Below are positions 9,044 to 17,636 of a stretch of DNA of 64,000 nt, one piece after another (positions within the stretch are counted from its first letter, which is position 1; each line of letters begins with the position of its first letter). Position numbers and translations under genes: made by a program. A model generated the notes under the pieces. It saw nothing but the letters and a program-made list of their open reading frames with translations, was not told the DNA's origin and did not search any database. This DNA comes from a beta proteobacterium CB (GTDB taxonomy: Bacteria; Pseudomonadota; Gammaproteobacteria; Burkholderiales; Burkholderiaceae): the NCBI GenBank assembly GCA_000342265.1, contig CP004348.1:1178001-1242000 (forward strand). Direction: 5' to 3'.

Positions 9044-9910
9044 ATGTTTAGCTATCGCCATGCTTTTCATGCAGGCAGTCATGCAGATATCCTGAAGCAT
9101 CTTGTGATGATTCATTTGGTGGAGTATCTACAAGAAAAACCTGGGGCTTTGACCATTGTCGATACCCATGCAGGCGCTGGCATTTACAGCCTGATTGATG
9201 GCTTTGCCAAAGTCAGCAATGAAGCAGATCAAGGTATTCATCGATTAGCTAAATTTTCGGAGACCCACTCCGTAAGTCCAGGGATTGCCAATTATCTAGA
9301 GTGTATTCGGGCGGAGAATACTGCCGATGAGGTGACGATCTATCCTGGTTCACCATTTATTTTGGCGCGATTACTCAGAGCACAAGATCGTCTGAAGCTC
9401 TTTGAGTTGCACCCGAAAGAGATTGATATCTTGCGCCACAATATCAGTCAGCTAAAACAATCGAAGCAAATTGATATCTATGCAGAGGATAGCTTTGCAA
9501 GATTAAAGGGTTTGATGCCGCCGCCTAGTAGGCGCGGACTTGTCTTGATTGACCCCTCATACGAAGATAAGCAGGACTATCGCTATCTTGAAACTACGAT
9601 GGAGGAAGCGCTACATCGCTTTGCTACTGGGTGTTATGCCATTTGGTATCCATGCCTCTCTCGACGAGAATCAGCAGCCCTGCCTGATCACATGAAAAAG
9701 ATTGCGGCAACCTATAAACGCTCTTGGTTGCAGGTTGAATTGCGGGTTGAGAATGCCCCTAAGGAACGCCGACTTCAGGCTAGCGGCATGTTCATCATTA
9801 ATCCGCCGTGGACTCTAGAAAAGCAATTGGCTGAAAGCATGCCCATTCTTGTGAAAGCGCTGGGGCAAGATGGTGGTGCTGGGTTTGTATTAAAGAGTTT
9901 TGAGGCTTAA
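9044..9910 (+). CDS. rlmJ: 23S rRNA (adenine2030-N6)-methyltransferase
   Basis: 288 residues, the usual RlmJ length (about 280). The N-terminus M-F-S-Y-R-H-A-F-H-A-G-S-H-A-D is characteristic of this family, and the catalytic motif appears as D-P-S-Y (Asp170 to Tyr173), in place of the canonical D-P-P-Y. RlmJ methylates A2030 of 23S rRNA in the cytoplasm. It starts two bases after the PAP2 gene stop. Convergent with the SOUL gene. Confidence 0.92.
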   Translation: MFSYRHAFHAGSHADILKHLVMIHLVEYLQEKPGALTIVDTHAGAGIYSLIDGFAKVSNEADQGIHRLAKFSETHSVSPGIANYLECIRAENTADEVTIYPGSPFILARLLRAQDRLKLFELHPKEIDILRHNISQLKQSKQIDIYAEDSFARLKGLMPPPSRRGLVLIDPSYEDKQDYRYLETTMEEALHRFATGCYAIWYPCLSRRESAALPDHMKKIAATYKRSWLQVELRVENAPKERRLQASGMFIINPPWTLEKQLAESMPILVKALGQDGGAGFVLKSFEA

Positions 9911-9930
9911 ATCCCAAGCCTGCGCACCCC

Positions 9931-10578
9931 TTATTCTTGGATTTGAATCAATACTTCGTTACGGCGCATAAAAGGCAGGGTCCAAGGTGGGTTGTAGCGA
10001 GCAAACTGCGACTCGCCAGTTGAATTTAAATTCCTACTCTTCATCCAATCGCGCAGTGCTTGGGTCTTTTCTTTGACCTTCTCCTCATTGTAGAAACCGG
10101 AAAAAGTAATTACTGCCTTTTTTTCTGCGGGCAGCTCTCTTATTTTGACCTGTGGATCCAATGGCTTTGGCAAGCTAGCTAAGGTGTACTCAGAAGGCAT
10201 AACAAACGATACCGTCCATTGATTGCCTGTACTCTCAATGCCTACAGGAGCAGTCATGGCAATCTTTGTACTCTTATTTTGTTCGCTTGACTCAATGCCG
10301 ACAGGCGCAGTCATGGCAATTTTTTCAGACACCTGATTTTTTCCAAAAATATAAGCTGCAATCAATCGAAACCCTTGATTAGAGGCAGTATCCAAATCAC
10401 CATCTACTTTGACCTCTGCCACAATCAGTGGCGCATAGGCACGCAATTCAAATGGCTCAGATTTCTCTAGGAGAAGATACTTCGGCTCTTCAGTCGCCAT
10501 TACAGTACTCGCAATCAATATGCTGGTGAGGAACGCTAAAACTCGCAAGGAGAAATTCCTAATATGAAGTGTTACCAC
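9931..10578 (-). CDS. SOUL-family haem-binding protein
   Basis: Up to 215 residues. After an N-terminal signal peptide ending around V-M-A, the protein shows the SOUL signature I-A-M-T-A-P-V, here present twice within about 20 residues (K-I-A-M-T-A-P-V-G-I-E-S repeated), and the C-terminal A-R-Y-N-P-P-W motif. The start is uncertain: GTG 10578 overlaps the stop of the LD-carboxypeptidase gene, while a TTG about 30 bases downstream has an AGGA-like site and begins directly at the signal peptide. Related proteins bind haem or tetrapyrroles; the bacterial role is unknown. Confidence 0.85.
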   Translation of the reverse strand: MVTLHIRNFSLRVLAFLTSILIASTVMATEEPKYLLLEKSEPFELRAYAPLIVAEVKVDGDLDTASNQGFRLIAAYIFGKNQVSEKIAMTAPVGIESSEQNKSTKIAMTAPVGIESTGNQWTVSFVMPSEYTLASLPKPLDPQVKIRELPAEKKAVITFSGFYNEEKVKEKTQALRDWMKSRNLNSTGESQFARYNPPWTLPFMRRNEVLIQIQE

Positions 10579-11516
10579 TGAGACTGAATAGTAAATCCTG
10601 ATGCATCGTATTGAATATGCGCCTGCGCACCCACCGGTAGAGTGAGCTTCTCGGCTTGGTGGCCAAACGGCAAACCGGTCAATACGGGGACATTATTTGG
10701 AAGGCGCCTGCTGATAGCCTCAACAGCACTTTCCAGTGTGTAACCACGATCATTGTCATACAGGCGATAGGCCGAGAATCCACCCAAAAGAATGGCGCTT
10801 TGATTGCTTAATATGCCTGCATCCAATAATTGCATCAACATACGCTCAATCCGGTAAGGGTGCTCATTTACATCTTCCAGAAACAGAATCCCACCTTGGG
10901 TTTGTTGTTCACTTGGCATGTAGGGCGTTCCCACTAGACCTGCCAGCACCGTTAAGTTTCCACCCCAAAGCATTCCAGAGACATTGCCTTTAGCAGTCTT
11001 TTTTAAGAAAGTCTGTTCAGTCTGGATGGTGCAATCCAACTTACGCTCGTTGACGGCTTTTTGAAAATGCGTCCACATGAATTCATTAGGAGTAATGCCT
11101 TTACCCTGCTCGCCCTGACAAGCAAAATCAAAGTTGAGCATGGGACCCGCCAAAGTTACTGCGCCAGTCTTTGTCAACAAGCCCAACTGAAAGACTGTGA
11201 AATCACTATGCCCACAAATCTGCAAACCACTCTTAATAGCGTTAGCAATTGCACCCCACCGAATATCTGGCAGTAGGCGATGAAGGCCATAGCCACCGCG
11301 CATTGCGATAACAGCAACTTCAGGAGAGAGTTCGGCGAGTTGATTGATTTCAGCCAAACGCTCAGCATCGGAGCCAGCAAAACGTTGATCAACTCGGTCT
11401 ACACAAGCAGTATTGAGAACTTCAATGCCCTGCTTCTTTAGCCATTCAATTCCAATCAATGGGCTACGAGTATCTAGACTAGCTCCTGAAGGAGCAATCA
11501 AATGAATTTGCTTCAA
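10572..11516 (-). CDS. ldcA: LD-carboxypeptidase (peptidase family S66)
   Basis: 314 residues. Family S66 features are the nucleophile region A-M-R-G-G-Y-G-L-H-R-L (Ser replaced context typical of the family), G-H-S-D-F-T with the serine, E-D-V-N-E-H-P-Y-R-I-E and a C-terminal L-P-F-G-H motif with the catalytic histidine. These cytoplasmic enzymes remove the terminal D-Ala from murein tetrapeptides during peptidoglycan recycling. The start is a TTG that overlaps the tadA stop codon (TTGA), pointing to translational coupling. Confidence 0.88.
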   Translation of the reverse strand: MKQIHLIAPSGASLDTRSPLIGIEWLKKQGIEVLNTACVDRVDQRFAGSDAERLAEINQLAELSPEVAVIAMRGGYGLHRLLPDIRWGAIANAIKSGLQICGHSDFTVFQLGLLTKTGAVTLAGPMLNFDFACQGEQGKGITPNEFMWTHFQKAVNERKLDCTIQTEQTFLKKTAKGNVSGMLWGGNLTVLAGLVGTPYMPSEQQTQGGILFLEDVNEHPYRIERMLMQLLDAGILSNQSAILLGGFSAYRLYDNDRGYTLESAVEAISRRLPNNVPVLTGLPFGHQAEKLTLPVGAQAHIQYDASGFTIQSQW

Positions 11517-11968
11517 CGCCGCTCCTTAAAAAAATTGCGAAGTATTTGTCCGCACTCTTCGCTCATGATGCCACCTTCAACTTGGGTCTGGTGGTTAATC
11601 TGCTTTTCTGAGAATACATTGAGTACGCTTCCCGCAGCCCCTGTTTTAGGGTCGGTAGCGCCAAATACAACGCGATCGACCCGCGCATGAAGCATCGCTC
11701 CAGCGCACATGGTGCAGGGCTCCAGGGTGACATAGAGGGTGGTGCCCGGCAATCGATAGTTAGACTCCTCTAGGGCGGCTGCACGCAAGGCCATCATCTC
11801 GGCATGGGCGCTGGGATCACTGTTACTGATTGGCTGATTAAAACCAGTGGAGATAACTTGCCCATCTCGCACTAATACGGCGCCGACGGGTACTTCGCCA
11901 GCAACTGCAGCGAGCTTGGCTTGATCTAAAGCTTGCTGCATAAATTGACGATCAAGCTCTGCTTGCAT
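11513..11968 (-). CDS. tadA: tRNA-specific adenosine deaminase
   Basis: 151 residues with the complete zinc deaminase site: H55-A-E57 and P-C85-x2-C88 within T-L-E-P-C-T-M-C-A-G-A-M, typical of TadA rather than cytidine deaminases. It converts A34 to inosine in the tRNA-Arg(ACG) anticodon. ATG 11968 is preceded by AAGAAG. It is flanked closely by queD upstream (8 bp) and ldcA downstream (overlap), so the que and tad genes form one RNA-modification operon on this strand. Confidence 0.95.
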   Translation of the reverse strand: MQAELDRQFMQQALDQAKLAAVAGEVPVGAVLVRDGQVISTGFNQPISNSDPSAHAEMMALRAAALEESNYRLPGTTLYVTLEPCTMCAGAMLHARVDRVVFGATDPKTGAAGSVLNVFSEKQINHQTQVEGGIMSEECGQILRNFFKERR

Positions 11969-11976
11969 ATTGCTTC

Positions 11977-12441
11977 TTAAGGATGAGAAACGTCAGCCCA
12001 GCAATTGGGGGTTTCATAAAGACGAATAGATGCTAGCTTAAGTCGGCCATCAAAGGCTTTTTCAAAAACAGGCTGTAAGACTCTAAAAGCTGCGCTAGCC
12101 AAGTTCTCAACAGTAGGCACATGCTCCATCACTACCGTCTTATGGTTTGGAATTGAATTTAAGTAATCCACCAATCCAGCATCTTCTTTAGCCACCAAAA
12201 ATGCATGATCCCAAGGCTCAACTACATATTGATTAGTGAGTCGCTTGATATCTCCAAAATCTAAGACCATGCCGTCGTCTGCCTTGCCAGGATGATCCGC
12301 GATCACGCCAGTTAGGGTGACTTCAATTGCATAGCGATGACCATGCAGATGACGACATTGCCCATCATGATTTGGAATGCGATGACCCGAGTCAAACTCA
12401 AGTCGACGGGTAATGGAAATGGCTTCTTGCTTAGCGCTCAT
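11977..12441 (-). CDS. queD: 6-carboxy-5,6,7,8-tetrahydropterin synthase
   Basis: 154 residues. Zinc ligands His20, His33 and His35 (in H-L-H-G-H) and the catalytic Cys29 are present, followed by D-F-G-D-I-K and W-D-H-A-F-L, the standard QueD pattern. It makes carboxytetrahydropterin from dihydroneopterin triphosphate in queuosine/preQ0 synthesis. Length is somewhat above the E. coli enzyme (about 120) because of a longer N-terminus and C-terminus, common in betaproteobacteria. It lies between queE and tadA. Confidence 0.95.
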   Translation of the reverse strand: MSAKQEAISITRRLEFDSGHRIPNHDGQCRHLHGHRYAIEVTLTGVIADHPGKADDGMVLDFGDIKRLTNQYVVEPWDHAFLVAKEDAGLVDYLNSIPNHKTVVMEHVPTVENLASAAFRVLQPVFEKAFDGRLKLASIRLYETPNCWADVSHP

Positions 12442-12482
12442 GATTACTTTTCTAAATACTTAAATATCGCCCGGTAGGACTA

Positions 12483-13136
12483 CTAACGAATACCGATCAT
12501 TTTATGGGTCTGCACACTCAAACGCCATAAAGGCCGCTTTTGACATAGACGAACTGCTAATGCGAGATTTTCCTGGAGGTTTGGACCATCCATTGCCTGC
12601 AAGAAGCGGTTGCGATAATCCATCTTCTCAAATCGAGCCAATAAAGTCTCAACAGAACCATGTCCTTGCTGAGGAATCACCACCTTAATTTCATCAGCCT
12701 GCAAGACAATTAACTCTGAACCAGCCTTGGGGCTGACACATACCCAATCAACACCCTTAGGAACCTTAATCGTGCCGTTGGTCTCTATGGCAACAGCAAA
12801 GCCTTTGGCATGCAAAGCATTAATCAAATCAGTATCGAGTTGCAGGAGTGGTTCGCCGCCAGTGAAAACGACATATCGCTGCTGTGGTCCAGCCAATGTG
12901 CTGTTCCAGACCTCTTCAATGGTGTCCGCCAATAGAGAGGCGGTTTCAAACTTTCCACCACCGACACCATCACTACCAACAAAGTCGGTATCGCAAAATT
13001 GGCAAACCGCAGTCGCACGATCTTCTTCGCGACCGCTCCAAAGATTGCAGCCTGCAAAGCGACAAAATACAGCTGCCCGACCAGCGTGGGCGCCCTCACC
13101 CTGAAGGGTTGGAAAGAGTTCTTTTACGGTATACAT
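12483..13136 (-). CDS. queE: 7-carboxy-7-deazaguanine synthase (radical SAM)
   Basis: 217 residues with the unusual QueE cluster motif C30-x14-C45-x2-C48 embedded in C-N-L-W-S-G-R-E and C-Q-F-C-D-T-D-F-V-G, as in the E. coli type enzyme, and the SAM-binding F-T-G-G-E-P-L-L-Q. It converts the QueD product to 7-carboxy-7-deazaguanine with a [4Fe-4S] cluster. It is 41 bp upstream of queD on the same strand. No queC is in the window, so the next step is encoded elsewhere. Confidence 0.95.
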   Translation of the reverse strand: MYTVKELFPTLQGEGAHAGRAAVFCRFAGCNLWSGREEDRATAVCQFCDTDFVGSDGVGGGKFETASLLADTIEEVWNSTLAGPQQRYVVFTGGEPLLQLDTDLINALHAKGFAVAIETNGTIKVPKGVDWVCVSPKAGSELIVLQADEIKVVIPQQGHGSVETLLARFEKMDYRNRFLQAMDGPNLQENLALAVRLCQKRPLWRLSVQTHKMIGIR

Positions 13137-13164
13137 AGCTATGTGCTGATTTTAAGCGCTTTGC

Positions 13165-13893
13165 TTACTTCCAGGACACAAGCTCCCACTCTAAGTAGTC
13201 TTCCCAGAGAGCATTGCTCCAAAACATACCGGCCCATAAATAGCGCCCATAGCCTCGCCTGATAACCCAGCGACCGATTTCCGGAGAAAACCAAACATCT
13301 TCTTGACGGTAGTTGGCCACTCGAGAAAAGTCATTGCTAGTGAAAAAAGGTGCCTCATTTTGATACTTCAAGACCGGGAATTGCCCAGCGGGCACACTAA
13401 CACCCTCCCAAGTTATAGCAGATACATTTAATCCCCAGTAATAGTCATTATCGGGATAGCCAAGGACTTGATAGCGGTCGCGATAGAACCCAGACCATCC
13501 TGGTACAAGTTGCTCTGGCCACAAGGGGAGTGGCTGCAAAAACTTTTGAGGAGGATTCCAGTGCGGATCCTGCAAGATATAACCCCAAGGCTGCTGAATT
13601 TCATCGGGAAGTGGCCCTGCTTTTAGTCCACTACGCTCGATCCGAATCTGGGGGCCAACAGAAACCACCCTCTCAGTAACAATATCCACCAACTCTTGGT
13701 TAAAGACATTGCGCACGTTGTAGACCCACTGCTGCCCTACTTGTGGCGCCCTCACCTTAGGAGGGTTGACGGGTTGAGGCAAAGGCGTTGAAGCCGGGTA
13801 AGGCTGACCAGATATACACGCCACCAATAAAGCCGGCGCCAGGAATACAAGCAGTCTTCGCATCAGATTTATTTGTAGGAGCTGAGTTGCCAT
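13165..13893 (-). CDS. Exported lipoprotein, paralogue of its upstream neighbour
   Basis: 242 residues from ATG 13893, which has GGAAGG nine bases upstream but overlaps the preceding gene by 25 bp; an internal ATG at 13863 also fits. A signal peptide ends in L-L-V-A-C, a lipobox. The mature part shares with the next gene the pattern P-Q-V-G-Q-Q-W-V-Y, D-I-V-T-E-R-V, W-P-E-Q-L, V-P-A-G-x-F and V-W-F-S-P-E-I-G-R-W-V. No family is recognised. The conserved W-F-x-P-x-I-G-R-W-V-x-R ending resembles periplasmic beta-sheet proteins, but no function can be assigned. Confidence 0.6.
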   Translation of the reverse strand: MATQLLQINLMRRLLVFLAPALLVACISGQPYPASTPLPQPVNPPKVRAPQVGQQWVYNVRNVFNQELVDIVTERVVSVGPQIRIERSGLKAGPLPDEIQQPWGYILQDPHWNPPQKFLQPLPLWPEQLVPGWSGFYRDRYQVLGYPDNDYYWGLNVSAITWEGVSVPAGQFPVLKYQNEAPFFTSNDFSRVANYRQEDVWFSPEIGRWVIRRGYGRYLWAGMFWSNALWEDYLEWELVSWK

Positions 13894-14567
13894 TGATAGC
13901 TACCTTCCAGAATAACTGCACCAATTTGCCCCTGAATTTGATAGGAACCAGATGCCTCACGCGCAACCCAGCGGCCAATTTGCGGAGCAAACCAAACTGT
14001 TTCTTTACGAATGCAATCAACCTTATTGGGATCGTCACTCTCATAATTAATCAGGGCCTGAAAACGAAGCGCTACAAACTCTCCAGCAGGAACAGTAATT
14101 TTTTCCCAGCCCTGTACGCTCATATATTCCTGCCAGTTCATGCGTGAGTCTGAGTAACCAGCAATACTGTATTTAGTATTGAATTGTTTTGCCCATGTGG
14201 TGGACAGTTGCTCAGGCCAAAGCGGCAATGATGGACTGAAGTTCAGCAAGCGTGACCACTGCGTATCTGTAGAAACCATTCCCCATGAAGTCTGGATTTC
14301 ACTAGGTAAACGGGCGCCATCAGCAGTCATACGGTCAATCACAATAGTTGAGCCAATATTAGAAACGCGCTCAGTAATCACATCTAGAGTTTTGCCATCA
14401 AAGATGTTTTTCTTGATATAGGTCCACTCTTGTCCAATTTGGGGTGGGCGAACCACTGGCAGTAGTTTTGGTTGAGCAACCGGAATCCCATGCTCATACG
14501 AAAGACCACCACAGGCAACTGGAGCTAAAGCGGCTGATACGATGAAAGTGCGGCGAGATAAATTCAT
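13869..14567 (-). CDS. Tat-exported lipoprotein-like protein, paralogue of its downstream neighbour
   Basis: 232 residues from ATG 14567. The N-terminus M-N-L-S-R-R-T-F-I-V is a clear twin-arginine (Tat) motif followed by a hydrophobic stretch and P-V-A-C, so it is probably a Tat-exported lipoprotein. The mature protein parallels the downstream gene along its length (P-P-Q-I-G-Q-E-W-T-Y, D-V-I-T-E-R-V, W-P-E-Q-L, V-P-A-G-E-F, V-W-F-A-P-Q-I-G-R-W-V). The pair looks like a tandem duplication in which one copy uses Tat and the other Sec. A GTG at 14579 is an alternative start. Function unknown. Confidence 0.6.
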   Translation of the reverse strand: MNLSRRTFIVSAALAPVACGGLSYEHGIPVAQPKLLPVVRPPQIGQEWTYIKKNIFDGKTLDVITERVSNIGSTIVIDRMTADGARLPSEIQTSWGMVSTDTQWSRLLNFSPSLPLWPEQLSTTWAKQFNTKYSIAGYSDSRMNWQEYMSVQGWEKITVPAGEFVALRFQALINYESDDPNKVDCIRKETVWFAPQIGRWVAREASGSYQIQGQIGAVILEGSYQWQLSSYK

Positions 14568-14623
14568 ATTGCTACCCACAGTAATTGAATTGAATGAGTT
14601 GGATGAATCAAGTTTACGTATTT

Positions 14624-16519
14624 TTATTTACGCTTCAATGCTTTTGCTATTTTATTGCGCCCTACCGAGGTTTTTGGAATACCCGCCACATCAAACCACT
14701 TATGGGTGTCTTCCTCAAAGCCTACGCCATGCATAAAGTTGTAAATCGCTTTTTTGAGTCCAAGACCAAGAAGATCATGATCTACTCCGGTGGGGTCGAT
14801 GAAGGCAACATCATTCTTGGCAAAGCTAATGGGGGGCAGTGGCACAAGCTCAATTCCATAAGCTGCAGGATCAAGCCCTACCGGTGAATGCACCGTGCAA
14901 GTAAATCGATGGAAGAAACCACTTTGGATGCAGCCATTTTCAAAAAGTTGACGAACGTATTCCAGAGAGTCGACGGTCTCTTGCACGGTTTGCGTTGGGA
15001 AGCCGTACATTAAATAAGCGTGTACTAAGATGCCGGCATCCGAGAATCCTTTAGTTACTCGGGCAACCTGCTCGACTGAAACACCTTTTTTCATGAGATC
15101 AAGAAGCCTATCCGAGGCAACCTCTAGGCCTCCAGACATTGCAATGCAACCGCTTTGCGCTAATAACTCACATAACTCGGGTGTAAACGTCTTTTCAAAG
15201 CGAATATTCCCCCACCAAGAAATCACTACCCTGCGACGTATTAATTCCTCAGCAAGGGCTTTCAAGATTTTAGGTGGTGCTGCCTCATCTACAAAATGAA
15301 ATCCCGTCTGACCAGTCTCGGCAACGATTGCTTGAATACGATCAACCAAAAGGCTCGCTGAAGCAGTTTCATAGCGAGAGATGTAATCTAGACTGACATC
15401 ACAGAAGCTACATTTTTTCCAATAGCAACCGTGGGCAACAGTGAGCTTATTCCAGCGCCCATCACTCCAGAGGCGATGCATGGGGTTGAGCATATCCAAT
15501 AAGGATAAATAGGAATTGAGCGGCAAACCATCCCAAGTGGCAGTACCGACATCCTCAAATGGGATATCTGGCTCTTGCCAGTTAATGTAACGCACTTCAT
15601 TAGTAGCGTTACGGATAAAGGTACGCACCAATCGTTCTGCAGAGCGCTTACCATTCAAATGCTCAATCAGAGCAAGTAAGGGTCGCTCCCCAGAATCTAG
15701 AGTGATGTAATCGACAAAATCAAATATGCGCGGATCAGTAAGCTCACGTAACTCAGTATTAACGTAGCCACCACCAAGACCGATTTTGATGCTGGGGAAA
15801 TCTTGCTTGATGGTTTGGGCAATTCGTAATGCGGCGTACATTGCCCCAGGGAATGGAACTGAAAGCAATACTAGGCTAGGCTGATGCTTATCGATCGAGG
15901 ATCTTGTCAATTCCTGTAAATGCGAATCCATTAAGGTAGGACTTGCCGCCAAAGCATCTGCTAAAGGCGTAAAAGTAGGCTGACTACCCGCGAGTGATTC
16001 TGCATAGCGAACAAACTCAAAGCGCTCATCTACTGCATCACGCAGCACGTCGGATAAATCATTAAGATAGAGGGTTGCTAAATGTCGCGCCCGATCCTGA
16101 GAGCCTAGCGCGCCAAATGCCCACGCTAATGAGTCGGCACCCTCTTCCTCATCATAAGCATCCAAGGATGTGAAGCGCGGGCCTTCAGGCAACAAAGCAC
16201 GGCTATTAATGCGATGCGCAAGGGTGCTGTCGCGCCCCTGCAAAAATGCAATAGCTAGAGAGATGGTACTTTGATAATCAGCAAAGTAATCCAGGAAGAA
16301 GTTCACGCTCGCACTGCGATTTTCTTCAGCTAGCTTTAAGGCCTGGTCTTTAATCTCTAATAAGCCCTGTGGAGTAAAGAAACCCAGAACCAGGGCTAAT
16401 GCCAAATCTTCTTGAACGGCATCAAAACCACGCGAACGCAAAAAGCCAGTGAGATAGGCGGTCGACGGATACGGCGTATTGAGCTGCGTCATCGGCGGAA
16501 TGAGACTCAGAATCCTCAT
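14624..16519 (-). CDS. B12-binding domain radical SAM protein
   Basis: 631 residues. A Rossmann-like cobalamin-binding region (around residues 215-290, with G-L-G-G-G-Y-V-N and D-S-G-E-R-P) precedes a radical SAM domain whose cluster cysteines are C365-x4-C370-x2-C373, in H-G-C-Y-W-K-K-C-S-F-C. The spacing is four residues, not the usual three, between the first two cysteines. The substrate is unknown; class B radical SAM enzymes include methyltransferases and ring-forming enzymes. Its ATG overlaps the stop of the DUF455 gene by four bases, indicating translational coupling. Confidence 0.85.
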   Translation of the reverse strand: MRILSLIPPMTQLNTPYPSTAYLTGFLRSRGFDAVQEDLALALVLGFFTPQGLLEIKDQALKLAEENRSASVNFFLDYFADYQSTISLAIAFLQGRDSTLAHRINSRALLPEGPRFTSLDAYDEEEGADSLAWAFGALGSQDRARHLATLYLNDLSDVLRDAVDERFEFVRYAESLAGSQPTFTPLADALAASPTLMDSHLQELTRSSIDKHQPSLVLLSVPFPGAMYAALRIAQTIKQDFPSIKIGLGGGYVNTELRELTDPRIFDFVDYITLDSGERPLLALIEHLNGKRSAERLVRTFIRNATNEVRYINWQEPDIPFEDVGTATWDGLPLNSYLSLLDMLNPMHRLWSDGRWNKLTVAHGCYWKKCSFCDVSLDYISRYETASASLLVDRIQAIVAETGQTGFHFVDEAAPPKILKALAEELIRRRVVISWWGNIRFEKTFTPELCELLAQSGCIAMSGGLEVASDRLLDLMKKGVSVEQVARVTKGFSDAGILVHAYLMYGFPTQTVQETVDSLEYVRQLFENGCIQSGFFHRFTCTVHSPVGLDPAAYGIELVPLPPISFAKNDVAFIDPTGVDHDLLGLGLKKAIYNFMHGVGFEEDTHKWFDVAGIPKTSVGRNKIAKALKRK

Positions 16520-17340
16520 ACTGCCAGCGTCCGTTTCTCGTCAAGAGATTCTAGCAACGCTAACTCCTCAGAGGTAAAGCCAGCTTGCTCGCGCGCATCA
16601 AAATTGAACGGCCCTCTTAAAGTGGGTGCACGGTATTTCTCGGCCAACTCTCGATAGGTCACAATTGGGGATAGCTTGTCATTGGCGCACAAGAAATTAA
16701 ACCAGCGATTGCCAACAAGCACATGGCCAATTTCATCATGAAGAATGATTTCTAGAATTTCTACAGCGCGATCATCTTTGATTTGCTTAAACCGATCCCG
16801 AATCTCCGGAACCGCATCAAGACCTCTTGCCTCCATCGTTCTGGGAACTAGAGCCATCCGAGCAATGACTGAATCTGTCGTTCTCTCAACCATCTCCCAC
16901 AAACTATTGTGAGCCGGAAAATCGCCATAACTAAATCCAAAGGACTGTAAATGGGCATTGATCAAGCTAAAGTGATATGACTCTTCTTTTGCCACCTTCA
17001 ACCAGTCTTCGTAATACGCCTTAGGCATATTCGGAAAACGCCAAACTGCATCCAGCGCTAAATTCATGGCATTAAATTCGATATGGGCTAAGGAGTGCCA
17101 AAGGATAGCTCTGCCTGCAACCGTATCCATTTTTCTTTTGGGAACAAGCTTCGGCGCAACTAAGTCCGGCTTAGCGGGTCGACCCGGGAGGCAATGATTT
17201 TTACTATCGAGATTGCCAGATGGATTTACAACAATGCGCCCGGCTTGATACTCATCGAACAAGTTGGCCAACTGGCCAACCTTAGATTGCACATCGGTAT
17301 TTGCCAGTATTGCGAGGGAAGTTTCTCGTAACTCAAGCAT
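16516..17340 (-). CDS. DUF455 family ferritin-like protein
   Basis: 274 residues from ATG 17340. The DUF455 pattern is clear: E-L-R-E-x-x-L-A at the start, H-S-L-A-H-I-E-F-N-A, K-E-E-S-Y-H-F, P-R-T-M-E-A-R-G-L-D and H-D-E-I-G-H-V, giving a ferritin-like set of Glu/His metal ligands. An upstream in-frame GTG at 17379 lies in the remnant of the guaA 3' end left by the island, so it is rejected. The original neighbour upstream was guaA, whose remnant stop is 30 bp before this ATG. Role unknown; coupled to the radical SAM gene downstream. Confidence 0.85.
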   Translation of the reverse strand: MLELRETSLAILANTDVQSKVGQLANLFDEYQAGRIVVNPSGNLDSKNHCLPGRPAKPDLVAPKLVPKRKMDTVAGRAILWHSLAHIEFNAMNLALDAVWRFPNMPKAYYEDWLKVAKEESYHFSLINAHLQSFGFSYGDFPAHNSLWEMVERTTDSVIARMALVPRTMEARGLDAVPEIRDRFKQIKDDRAVEILEIILHDEIGHVLVGNRWFNFLCANDKLSPIVTYRELAEKYRAPTLRGPFNFDAREQAGFTSEELALLESLDEKRTLAV

Positions 17341-17369
17341 GGCTATGGGCAAAGGCGAACTTAAGTCGC

Positions 17370-17387
17370 CTATTCCCACTCAATAAC
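17370..17387 (-). pseudogene. Remnant of the guaA 3' end at the left island junction
   Basis: Read on the minus strand this stretch encodes V-I-E-W-E-stop, matching the I-E-W-E-stop end of the intact guaA at 24855. The shared core TCCCACTC(A/G)ATA occurs at 17374-17385 and again at 24859-24870. It marks the point where the original guaA ended before the element inserted and supplied a replacement end. Confidence 0.75.
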
Positions 17388-17636
17388 TACGTAAGTTTTT
17401 TTCTCTTTAAAATCAATCACTTACGTCTCCTAAATATTAGTGTGCAACTTTTGTGTTGCTACGAACAGCAAACCCAATAGCTACGTGCGTCTTAAAAGTT
17501 GTGCAATATCAATAGTTTAGTGGATTAATGGTTACACAACGTGCAATTGCTGAATTAATAATGTATTGCAGTAATAACAAAATATGCTGTACATTAATTT
17601 TATTAGAAATAATATAACTAATGCTTGGAGTTAAAA
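17388..17636. other. Non-coding left end of the island
   Basis: No gene is seen. It holds a perfect 8-bp inverted repeat ACGTAAGT (17389-17396) / ACTTACGT (17419-17426), the left copies of the two end repeats (17405-17424 and 17436-17455), and AT-rich DNA with a TATAAC-like element near 17613 that could serve the following small gene. It probably includes recombinase arm-binding sites. Confidence 0.5.
17405..17455 (+). repeat. Left pair of island-end direct repeats
   Basis: Two 20-bp sequences (17405-17424 and 17436-17455), each with a one-mismatch direct copy at the right end (24825-24844 and 24792-24811). Order is mirrored but orientation is direct. They fit recombinase or accessory-factor binding sites of an att region. 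Confidence 0.7.

Noticed and set aside
17341-17379. Longer DUF455 protein starting at GTG 17379
   Set aside because: That GTG lies in the remnant of the guaA 3' end (the T-G-G of I-E-W-E), so the extension is an accident of the insertion; ATG 17340 fits the family start.
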